Assembly (NCBI GenBank): GCA_964444735.1
Contig: CAYUIJ010000025.1
Span: forward strand, 1 to 26,517
Reading direction: 5' to 3'
From: Phocaeicola_A sp964444735
Lineage (GTDB): Bacteria; Bacteroidota; Bacteroidia; Bacteroidales; Bacteroidaceae
DNA: 26,517 nt
Positions 19,192 to 26,315 of the stretch are shown one piece after another (position 1 is the first letter of the stretch; every line of letters starts with the position of its first letter). The notes under the pieces were generated by a model. That model worked only from the letters and a program-made list of their open reading frames with translations, had not been told where the DNA came from and did not search any database. A program made the position numbers and the translations under genes.

Positions 19192-19212
19192 TCTCCCTTT
19201 TGGAGATTTTTT
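19192..19212 (+). terminator. Possible weak terminator after wzz
   Basis: TCTCC (19192-19196) pairs with GGAGA (19202-19206) around a five-base loop, followed by T6. The stem is short. If functional it would lie between the conserved and variable capsule genes, where an UpxY-modified polymerase would be expected to read through. Confidence 0.35.
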
Positions 19213-19766
19213 CTCAGGCATTCCAGTATTGATGAACTTCCGCAGCTTGTCAATGTATTTAAAGAAAAATGTCTGTGCCGGGTATCCGGTATCACATGCT
19301 GCACATACAGTGACTTATGCCGGCTGGCTGACAGATAGACACTTCATCAAGCCTGAAGTAACCGGATGGCGCAGACGCGCGGCGTTCGGGGATGAAAGCA
19401 TGTACTTGTCACGAATGGGAGGGCGTGTGAAATCTGATATCTGGCATACCGGACACCGGACGATGACACTTGACCTGTATATTTTTGCGGTGCCGTAGCG
19501 AATGCGGTTGTGTGTATGGGGGGGGAAAAAAAAAGAAAAAAAGAAAAAGCGTATTGGAAACAGAAATGTAAGACACGCTTTCAATTCAGATTCATGATAT
19601 AACTTGAAAAGTTTTTACTTTTATCAAAATATGTATAGCAGCGAAAATCCGAGAGGCTTAACTTTCAGCGTCAGGCTGCGACTCTGTCTCACGGGAATTG
19701 TCGGGGCAGAGAGAATGTAGTATAAACATGTCATGCAACTTGTGTGAGGATATTTAGTATTTATGT
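19213..19766. other. Long gap between wzz and the sugar genes
   Basis: About 550 bases inside what should be one operon. Base composition changes here from GC-rich (wza, wzz) to AT-rich (sugar genes). An open frame at about 19187-19498 (start ATG, ending YIFAVP) has no signal or domain I know, and I do not call it a gene. The gap contains G8 followed by an A-rich tract (19518-19548) and a hairpin of nine pairs, two of them G-U (19682-19690 with 19703-19711), 56 bases before the next ATG. TACTTTTA at 19616-19623 resembles a -7 element, but without a -33 partner. The stretch may be the exchange point for variable capsule cassettes. Confidence 0.45.
19518..19525 (+). repeat. G8 homopolymer followed by an A-rich tract
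   Basis: Eight G followed directly by A9 and more purines to about 19548, in the gap upstream of the CMP-sugar synthetase. It lies outside any supported gene. Confidence 0.8.
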
Positions 19767-20483
19767 ATGAAAAAGAAAATTTCAGCAATTATTCCTGTTA
19801 AGGCTAATAGTTCTCGTCTTCCAGGAAAGAACATTTTACCTTTTGGTAAATCAAATCTTTTGCTTCATAAAATAGAGCAATTAAAGCAGGTTGAGGATTT
19901 ATATGAGATTATAGTCTCATCGGATTCCGATACTATGTTGGGAATGGCAGAAAAAGCCGGAGTGAAAGCAATTAAACGTCCGGAACAATATGCAAATGAG
20001 TCCGTGCCTTTTGGCTGTTTTTTGGATTATGTATGCGATATTTGCGGGGGAGATCATATTATGTGGGCGTGTGCTACTTCTCCTTTGGTAGAACCTCCGC
20101 TTTATCGTAAGGCTATTAAAATCTACTTTGAAAAACTGGAAGAAGGATATGATTCTCTTATAACCTGTCTGCCATATCAACATTTTTTAATGGATGAGAA
20201 TGGGCCTATTAATTTTGAGATAGGCTTGAAGCATACAAATTCGGAAAAACTGCCTATAATATATCATTTTACTAATGGAGTGAATTTAGCACCGAAGGAA
20301 AAAGTCCGTGAGTGGCATTACAATTGGGGGCCTAAAGCATTCAAGCTTTTGGTGAATAAACGAGAAGCCGTGGATATAGATGATATTTATGATCTGGCCC
20401 AAGCAAAAGCCATGTTGGATTTGACTACTCTTGAAAACGAATTAGAGGATTGGCGAAAAGAGCATCTAAAACAGGAAGGATAA
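19767..20483 (+). CDS. CMP-sugar (acylneuraminate-type) cytidylyltransferase
   Basis: A 238-residue cytoplasmic enzyme of the NeuA/KdsB-like nucleotidyltransferase family, which joins a keto-acid sugar to CMP using CTP. The nucleotide-binding P-loop-like motif is near the start (AIIPVKANSSRLPGKNILPF), followed by EIIVSSDSDTMLGMAEKAGV and RPEQYAN. The central acceptor region has WACATSPLVEPPLYRKA, and the C-terminus has HFTNGVNLAPKEKV and the metal-site-like EAVDIDDIYDLAQAKAML. Length fits stand-alone CMP-sialate or CMP-Kdn synthetases. No NeuB-type synthase is adjacent, so the exact sugar is unknown. First gene of the AT-rich cassette; the aldolase follows after 60 bases. Confidence 0.85.
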   Translation: MKKKISAIIPVKANSSRLPGKNILPFGKSNLLLHKIEQLKQVEDLYEIIVSSDSDTMLGMAEKAGVKAIKRPEQYANESVPFGCFLDYVCDICGGDHIMWACATSPLVEPPLYRKAIKIYFEKLEEGYDSLITCLPYQHFLMDENGPINFEIGLKHTNSEKLPIIYHFTNGVNLAPKEKVREWHYNWGPKAFKLLVNKREAVDIDDIYDLAQAKAMLDLTTLENELEDWRKEHLKQEG

Positions 20484-20543
20484 AGGAAATTTCTGTCTTC
20501 TGTCAGATCGCTTATAGTTTTTTTACATTAAAAATACAGATTG

Positions 20544-22118
20544 ATGAACAGCAGCGTTAAACTTTTAGATTGTACCCTTAGGGATGGAGGATATATTAAC
20601 AACTGGGATTTCGGATTTCAGGTAATATGCAATGTTATAAAAAAAATGGTGGAAGCAGAGATTGATTATGTTGAGATTGGATTTCTTAGAAACTGTGAAT
20701 ATTCGAAAGATAAAACTCTTTATAATAATATAAATCAGTTGAAATCCGTTTTACCCCCCCCCTCCAGAAAAACAGGCAAGACAAAGTTTGTTGTCATGGC
20801 TCTACACAACCTATATGATATCAATAAATTAGAAGAAAATGACGGAACCATTGCCGCCATTCGAGTAACTTTCCATAATTATGATATAGATGAAGGATTG
20901 GAATTTATATCAAAGGCAATGGTAAAGGGATATAAAGTTTTTTGTAATCCCATTAATATAATGGGATACAGTGATGCGGAATTATTGATTCTTCTGGAAA
21001 AAATAAACAAGGTTCATCCGTATGCATTTTCTATTGTAGATACATTTGGTTCAATGATGGAAAATGACTTGCTCCGCATTTACTCTCTTGTAGAGCACAA
21101 TTTGGATAAAGCGATAAAGATAGGGTTGCATTTACATGAAAATTTAGGATTATCATATTCATTGGCACAACGCTTTATTGGGATGAAGGCATCAGGGAGA
21201 GAATGTGTAATCGATGGGTCATTATGTGGAATGGGACGGGTGCCGGGTAATCTTAATATAGAACTTATGATGGATTATATGAATCGTTTTCAAGGAGGAT
21301 ATTATAATCTAAATCCTGTATATGATGCTATCAATGATTACATAGAGGACTTGAAGTCTATTGAAGCATGGGGATATTCTACAGCTTATGCATTGTCTGC
21401 GAAATATAATCTGCATCGTAATTATAGCGAGTATCTATTGAGCAAAGGAAAGTTAAGGGCAAAGGATATCAATTTTATACTGGCCAGTATAGCTGAAAGC
21501 AAGAAAGCCGCTTATGATAAAGACTATATTGAGCAGCTTTATCAAAAGTATCAAAATATATCCGTTGATGATTTGGAAAGTAAAAATGCCATAAAAAGAG
21601 AGATTACAGGAAAGAAGATATTGGTTTTGGGGCCAGGCTTTTCTCTTATAACTCAAAAATCTGTTATTTGCCAGTATATAGAGGAAAATCACCCTTTCAT
21701 TATATCTGTAAATTTTGTGAAGAACGATTTCTGTGCTGATTTAGCTTTTTTTACGAGCCGACGCAGATATGATCAGTATAAAGATGAGATTTCGAATCTG
21801 TTAGTGATATCGTCAAATCTGACCAATGACGCTGTCAATCCTTTCGCTATAGTTGATTATTATAATTTAGCATGTGACGAGTCCGGCTTATATGATAATT
21901 CTATGATAATGTTGCTGAGATTATTGGCATTTATTGGAGTCAAAGATGTTACGGTAGCGGGTTTCGACGGCTTTGATAAATCTAAGCCTAATTATGCTTT
22001 TGAGAAGCATTATAGCAAGCATACAGAAGACGAAAATAATACTATTTCTAATTATATAGAGAAGCTTTCATCAAAGATGGAGATTAATTTTCTCACAAAA
22101 ACAAAGTATAAAAGATGA
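20544..22118 (+). CDS. DRE-TIM aldolase fused to a GT42/DUF115-like domain
   Basis: A 524-residue two-domain protein. Residues 1 to about 300 form an HMGL-like barrel of the 4-hydroxy-2-oxovalerate aldolase type: DCTLRDGGY at 9-17 (metal ligand Asp14) and the metal-binding HLHENLG with His196 and His198. Characterised pyruvate aldolases such as BphI/DmpG have a catalytic His after LRDG-x; here that place holds Tyr17. Residues from about 355 begin KKILVLGPGFSLITQ and include VKDVTVAGFDGFDKS, the outline of the DUF115/CstII-type Rossmann fold also seen in the gene at 24051. A C9 run encodes Pro71-73, in frame here. The ATG at 20544 is preferred over the overlapping TTG at 20541. The gene overlaps the phosphatase gene by four bases (ATGA). 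Likely role: forming the carbon skeleton of a keto-acid sugar; the reaction is inferred. Confidence 0.8.
   Translation: MNSSVKLLDCTLRDGGYINNWDFGFQVICNVIKKMVEAEIDYVEIGFLRNCEYSKDKTLYNNINQLKSVLPPPSRKTGKTKFVVMALHNLYDINKLEENDGTIAAIRVTFHNYDIDEGLEFISKAMVKGYKVFCNPINIMGYSDAELLILLEKINKVHPYAFSIVDTFGSMMENDLLRIYSLVEHNLDKAIKIGLHLHENLGLSYSLAQRFIGMKASGRECVIDGSLCGMGRVPGNLNIELMMDYMNRFQGGYYNLNPVYDAINDYIEDLKSIEAWGYSTAYALSAKYNLHRNYSEYLLSKGKLRAKDINFILASIAESKKAAYDKDYIEQLYQKYQNISVDDLESKNAIKREITGKKILVLGPGFSLITQKSVICQYIEENHPFIISVNFVKNDFCADLAFFTSRRRYDQYKDEISNLLVISSNLTNDAVNPFAIVDYYNLACDESGLYDNSMIMLLRLLAFIGVKDVTVAGFDGFDKSKPNYAFEKHYSKHTEDENNTISNYIEKLSSKMEINFLTKTKYKR
20754..20762 (+). repeat. C9 homopolymer inside the aldolase gene
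   Basis: Nine C encoding three prolines between a barrel helix (NNINQLKSVL) and the next strand (TKFVVMALHNLYD). The frame is open at this length; loss or gain of one or two C would end the protein early. Confidence 0.85.
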
Positions 22119-22636
22119 AAAATTTAGAATCCATAAGATTGATTGTACTTGATGTTGACGGTACAATGACGGATGGCGGCATTTATATTGACAGTAACGG
22201 CATTGAACATAAGAAATTTAATATTAAAGACGGTGCCGGTATTATTCTTGCAGAATCTATAGGAATAGAATTTATGATTTTAACAGGCCGTAAGAGTGCT
22301 TGTGTTGAACAACGGGCAAAAGAACTTAATATAAAATATGTCTGTCAGGGTATTCATTGCAAAGTTGATTATTTGAAAGATTTCGCCCGGAATAAAGGTC
22401 TTTTAGCTGATCACATTGCATATATTGGAGATGATCTAAATGATTTGCCTGCCATGCGTTTTGTAGGAGTGGCAGCATGTCCGCTGGATGCTGCGGACGA
22501 AGTCAAGGCACTTTGTGATTATGTGCTTCCTGTCAACGGTGGAGAAGGTGTTGTTCGCGCATTTGTCAATTTATTGCTCAAATCAACGGATAAGTTTGAG
22601 GAGGCGCAATCAAATCTTTTTCCTATTAGGGATTAA
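22115..22636 (+). CDS. KdsC-like HAD sugar phosphatase
   Basis: A 173-residue class C0 HAD phosphatase without a cap domain, like KdsC (Kdo-8-phosphate) and the Kdn-9-phosphate phosphatase of B. thetaiotaomicron. The four HAD motifs are visible: VLDVDGTMTDGG (Asp13 nucleophile, Asp15), ILTGRKS, the Lys in HCKVDYLKD and IGDDLNDLPAM. These enzymes act as tetramers in the cytoplasm on phosphorylated keto-acid sugars before CMP activation. The start overlaps the aldolase stop, so the two are probably translationally coupled, and it lies two genes after the CMP-sugar synthetase. A matching keto-acid sugar pathway is therefore likely, though the substrate is unknown. Confidence 0.92.
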   Translation: MKNLESIRLIVLDVDGTMTDGGIYIDSNGIEHKKFNIKDGAGIILAESIGIEFMILTGRKSACVEQRAKELNIKYVCQGIHCKVDYLKDFARNKGLLADHIAYIGDDLNDLPAMRFVGVAACPLDAADEVKALCDYVLPVNGGEGVVRAFVNLLLKSTDKFEEAQSNLFPIRD

Positions 22637-22638
22637 TA

Positions 22639-24054
22639 ATGGATCAACGGTATACCAGATTCTGTAATAATACAATATTAATCGTTATTGGCAATATTGG
22701 TTCTAAGCTCATGTCTTTCATTATGCTTCCATTTTATACAAGATGGATGTCTGTTGAAGGGTATGGGACTGTAGACATTATTAATGTATATGTATCTTTT
22801 CTAATTGGAGTTGTGACATGTGCCATAACGGAATCAGTGTTTATATTTCCCAAGGGGCAGTCTGTTGAAAAACAAAAGGGATATTTAAATTCCGGACTTT
22901 TGTTTATGATTATATCTTTTATAGTCACATTGTGTATTTTCATGATAGTGGAATTTATATGTGACTGTAAGGGTGTTCATAATTCCTTTCTTGATAACAT
23001 ATGGTTGATATATAGTATATTGACAACTTCTGCATTGCAACAGTTAGTGCAGCAATTTACCAGAAGTATAGATAAGATAAAGGTTTACAGCATAGCAGGG
23101 GTTGTCTTAACAGGACTTTCGATAGGCTTTTCTTTTATTTTTATTCCTAAATGGGGCGTTGGCGGATATGTTGCCGCAATGTCGTTAGCCAATGTTGCAA
23201 CCGCGATATATTCTTTGACAGCTTCAAATTCATATACATATCTCGGATTCCGATATGCAAATATAATGTCATGTCGGGAAATGCTGGGTTATTCTCTGCC
23301 ATTGGTTCCCAATTATGTCATGTGGTGGCTTGTAAGTGCATTGAACCGTCCTGTAATGGAAATTTATTTGGGAATGGAAGCTATCGGTTTGTTTGCTGTA
23401 GCGAATAAATTCCCTTCTGTTTTTTCCAGTATATTTGGCATGTTTGCAGTCTCATGGCAAATATCGGTGATGGAAGAATATGGAAAAGAGGGCTATAGCC
23501 GGTTTTTTAACAGGATGTTTAGAATTGTTATTTTATTAATGATTTTGGCCAGTTGTTTTATTTCTGTCTTAAGTCCACTGATAATCGATGTCTTTGCAAA
23601 TGATAATTATTATGAAAGCTGGAAATACGTACCGGTTCTGTCTTTTTCTTCTGTTTTTATGGCTATATCGGGTATGGCTGGAAGTAATTTTTCTGCAACT
23701 AAGGAAAGCAAGTATTTCTTTTATTCAAGTGTATGGGGAGCACTGGCGGCGGTTATTGCCAATGTCATATTCATTCCTCAAATAGGTACAATGGGGGCTT
23801 GCTTGTCTGTTGTATTGTCTTTTTGGGTAATGTCATTAAGCCGCTGCTATTATTGTTGGAGACATGTCAGGATTAACAATATTCTGAGACTTGTGTTTAG
23901 CCTTGCGGGCAATGTCATGATTATAGCGTTGACTCTGTCTTCTTTGCCTATACCCTTTAAGATAGCAGGGTATTGTTTATCTTTTATCTTTATAATGTAT
24001 GTTAATGGAGATGTTTTAAAGCAGGTTTTTAATGTAATTAAAAATAAAATATGA
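22639..24054 (+). CDS. wzx: Wzx-type polysaccharide flippase
   Basis: An inner-membrane protein of 471 residues with about 12 to 14 hydrophobic segments, of the MOP/PST exporter superfamily. The start has the family look: NNTILIVIGNIGSKLMSFIM then LPFYTRWMSVEGYG. Later segments include GVGGYVAAMSLANVATAIYS and MLGYSLPLVPNYVMWWLVSA. It should move lipid-linked repeat units across the inner membrane for polymerisation by Wzy. No Wzy is present in the window; it probably lies downstream. The start is two bases after the phosphatase stop and the end overlaps the next gene by four bases. Confidence 0.92.
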   Translation: MDQRYTRFCNNTILIVIGNIGSKLMSFIMLPFYTRWMSVEGYGTVDIINVYVSFLIGVVTCAITESVFIFPKGQSVEKQKGYLNSGLLFMIISFIVTLCIFMIVEFICDCKGVHNSFLDNIWLIYSILTTSALQQLVQQFTRSIDKIKVYSIAGVVLTGLSIGFSFIFIPKWGVGGYVAAMSLANVATAIYSLTASNSYTYLGFRYANIMSCREMLGYSLPLVPNYVMWWLVSALNRPVMEIYLGMEAIGLFAVANKFPSVFSSIFGMFAVSWQISVMEEYGKEGYSRFFNRMFRIVILLMILASCFISVLSPLIIDVFANDNYYESWKYVPVLSFSSVFMAISGMAGSNFSATKESKYFFYSSVWGALAAVIANVIFIPQIGTMGACLSVVLSFWVMSLSRCYYCWRHVRINNILRLVFSLAGNVMIIALTLSSLPIPFKIAGYCLSFIFIMYVNGDVLKQVFNVIKNKI

Positions 24055-24923
24055 AATCTGTAGTAAGGAAGATTGTGTATTGTGTGAACAAATTTGTTGG
24101 ATTTTGCTTTTTTCTACTATTGGTACTTGTTAAAGGAAAACATAAGCATGTACTACGATGTTCAAGATATAAAAAGAATAGAATAGCGATAATAGCGACT
24201 GGGCCGTCTCTTAAGGAAGACAAGCGTTTTATTTTAGATGAAGATTACAAAAGGCAAACAGACTTTCTGATGCTTAACTTTTCGGCTTTTGATCCTTTGT
24301 TCTTTAAATTGCGTCCACGGCATTATTGTCTTGCTGATCCTATGTATTTCCATAGTTCATGGAGGGATGAGGAGGTCTTTCGTTTTTTTAATATATTGAA
24401 TACTCAGGTAGAGTGGGCTATGACCATATATGTTCCTGCTCAGAATTTGGAACAGTTTATAAAATTTTCCCGTTTAGATAATCCTGACATCAAGGTTTTA
24501 GGTGTAAATACTATCACATATAATGGATTTGAAAGATTCAGGAATTTTTTTTATCGCATAGGCTTATCTTCACCAATTCCCCAAACCGTTACGAATTTCG
24601 CTATATTTGTTGGAATTAACGCGGGATATCAGAATATGGATTTGTTTGGCGTTGATCATACTTTCCTTTCTGCTTTGAGGGTTAATGAAAAGAATCAGCT
24701 TTGTCAGATGTTTTCTCATAGTTATGATGAAGGAGAAGTAGAATATAAAGTGCTTACACGCACGGATAATAATGAAGTCTGGAAAGTGGGCGAGTATGTA
24801 ATAGCCTGTGGCAAAATGTTTCTAAGCCATGATTTGTTAGAAAGTTATGCCAGGAGCATGGGCTGCCATATTATAAATAATACAAAATGCTCAATGATTG
24901 ATAGTTATGAACGAAAAAAATAG
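24051..24923 (+). CDS. GT42/DUF115-like putative glycosyltransferase
   Basis: A 290-residue protein with an N-terminal hydrophobic segment (residues about 14-28), then a Rossmann-like domain. RIAIIATGPSLKEDKRFI resembles the opening of CstII-type sialyltransferases (GNGPSLKE). QTVTNFAIFVGINAGYQNMD then LFGVDHTF matches their helix and strand leading to the G-x-D motif. LSHDLLESYARSMGCHIINN lies where CstII has its catalytic-His segment, with His260 a candidate. The same outline occurs in DUF115/MptE-like proteins, so the call is tentative. It would fit as the transferase for the CMP-sugar made by the upstream genes. It overlaps the flippase stop by four bases (ATGA). Confidence 0.6.
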   Translation: MKSVVRKIVYCVNKFVGFCFFLLLVLVKGKHKHVLRCSRYKKNRIAIIATGPSLKEDKRFILDEDYKRQTDFLMLNFSAFDPLFFKLRPRHYCLADPMYFHSSWRDEEVFRFFNILNTQVEWAMTIYVPAQNLEQFIKFSRLDNPDIKVLGVNTITYNGFERFRNFFYRIGLSSPIPQTVTNFAIFVGINAGYQNMDLFGVDHTFLSALRVNEKNQLCQMFSHSYDEGEVEYKVLTRTDNNEVWKVGEYVIACGKMFLSHDLLESYARSMGCHIINNTKCSMIDSYERKK

Positions 24924-24967
24924 ATTTTTCATATTGTTGAGACATATGTGATCTTTGTTTTTATATT

Positions 24968-25636
24968 ATGATTAAAAGATTAGTTGGCTATATAATCATA
25001 AAAATCAGATATTGGAATAGACTGAGATGTCCAATTTCGGCTAGGATTGGAGTGAAATCTCATTTTGAAGGATCCAACCGTATTTATGGGAGAAGTTTTT
25101 TTTCAGGGAGCATGGGATATGGATCGTATATAGGGGATGCTTCTTATATAGAAGGAAAGGTGGGACGCTTTACTTCTATTGCTAACGAAGTCAGGTGTAA
25201 CCCCGGTTGCCATCCTTATACTTATCCTTTTGCCACTACATCTCCAATGTTTTTTTCAACATTAAAACAAAATGGCCATTCTTTTTCAAGGAAGCAGTTG
25301 TATGAAGAATTGAGATATGTTGACGGGACTGATGATGCGGTTCATATAGGCAGTGATTGTTGGATAGGAGAGAGAGTTTTTTTTGTAGGCGGTGTAACTG
25401 TAAATGACGGGGCTGTGGTATTGGCAGGAGCAGTTGTAACAAAGGATGTTCCATCTTATGCTGTTGTTGGCGGAGTTCCGGCACGGATTCTGCGTTATCG
25501 TTATGATAAAGAGACGATAAAATTTTTGCTCAGAATAAAATGGTGGAATAACTCTGTTGACTGGTTTAAGCAGAATTGGGAAATGCTTTCTGATATTGAT
25601 AAACTTAAAGATTACTATAAAAATACAAGAAAATAG
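24968..25636 (+). CDS. CatB/Vat-like hexapeptide O-acetyltransferase
   Basis: A 222-residue left-handed beta-helix acetyltransferase of the xenobiotic/CatB-like group. Hexapeptide turns run from SFFSGSMGYGSYIGDASYIE to VGRFTSIANEVRCNPGCHPY, interrupted by the typical loop (YPFATTSPMFFSTL), then resume at VHIGSDCWIGERVFFVGGVT and end GGVPARILRYRYDKETI. His82 in GCHPY corresponds to the catalytic His of Vat/CatB enzymes. In a capsule cluster it most likely acetylates a sugar of the repeat unit rather than an antibiotic. It starts 44 bases after the previous gene and ends two bases before the next. Confidence 0.88.
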   Translation: MIKRLVGYIIIKIRYWNRLRCPISARIGVKSHFEGSNRIYGRSFFSGSMGYGSYIGDASYIEGKVGRFTSIANEVRCNPGCHPYTYPFATTSPMFFSTLKQNGHSFSRKQLYEELRYVDGTDDAVHIGSDCWIGERVFFVGGVTVNDGAVVLAGAVVTKDVPSYAVVGGVPARILRYRYDKETIKFLLRIKWWNNSVDWFKQNWEMLSDIDKLKDYYKNTRK

Positions 25637-25638
25637 CA

Positions 25639-26265
25639 ATGTCACCATTAATGTTTATATACAAAGTCTCTCGCAAGTTATGGCACATATTACTGCATGA
25701 TCCTTTTTGTCACGTTGCTACGTTTGTCATTATGCGCGGCAATGGTGTCCGGCATGGAAGTTTTTACACGAATGGGATTCCCGTCATACAAGTAGACAGG
25801 AAGAAAAGCAAAATAATTATTGGCGATAATCTGCGGATGAACAACGGTCAGGCTGGCAACTGCATAGGTTTTTCAGCTTGTTGTTCCTTAATGGCTTTGA
25901 AGGGCGGCCGTATATGTATAGGGAATAATGTGGGTATGAGTCAAACTGCCATTTGTGCAATAGAAACCGATATAACAATCGGCAATCATACTCTGTTGGG
26001 AGGGGGAGTAAAGATATATTCTTCTGACTTTCATTCATTGAACTATTTTGACCGCCGTTTTGAAGCGACGGATCAAGATAACCATAAATGCTTACCGGTG
26101 ACAATAGGTGATGACTGCTTTATCGGCGCAGGTACAATAATCCTGAAAGGGATAACCATTGGTGATCGTGCAATTATCGGTGCCGGCAGCGTGGTAACAA
26201 AATCAATACCTGCGGACTGCATAGCAGGAGGTAATCCGTGCAGGGTGATAAAGGGTTTAGAATGA
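25639..26265 (+). CDS. WbbJ/LacA-like hexapeptide acyltransferase
   Basis: A 208-residue left-handed beta-helix acyltransferase. After a helical N-terminus (KVSRKLWHILLHDPF) the hexapeptide coils start at KIIIGDNLRMNNGQAGNCIG and continue through RICIGNNVGMSQTAICAIE, VTIGDDCFIGAGTIILKGIT and IGDRAIIGAGSVVTKSIPAD. It ends with the standard GGNPCRVIKGLE. His132 in SSDFHSLNY is the likely catalytic base. Acceptor unknown; O- or N-acetylation of a capsule sugar is expected from context. It is tightly linked to the preceding acetyltransferase. Confidence 0.88.
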   Translation: MSPLMFIYKVSRKLWHILLHDPFCHVATFVIMRGNGVRHGSFYTNGIPVIQVDRKKSKIIIGDNLRMNNGQAGNCIGFSACCSLMALKGGRICIGNNVGMSQTAICAIETDITIGNHTLLGGGVKIYSSDFHSLNYFDRRFEATDQDNHKCLPVTIGDDCFIGAGTIILKGITIGDRAIIGAGSVVTKSIPADCIAGGNPCRVIKGLE

Positions 26266-26315
26266 CAGGATCCATCCATTCACTCTGAAGATAAAGATTT
26301 CATAATTGAGAGACA

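Noticed and set aside
18471..19304. Open frame of 277 codons on the minus strand, antisense to wzz
   Set aside because: No recognisable protein sequence; the wzz gene on plus is complete with both membrane helices.
19187..19498. Possible protein of about 100 residues in the gap after wzz
   Set aside because: No domain, signal or good initiation context, and the composition is mixed. Kept only as part of the gap description.
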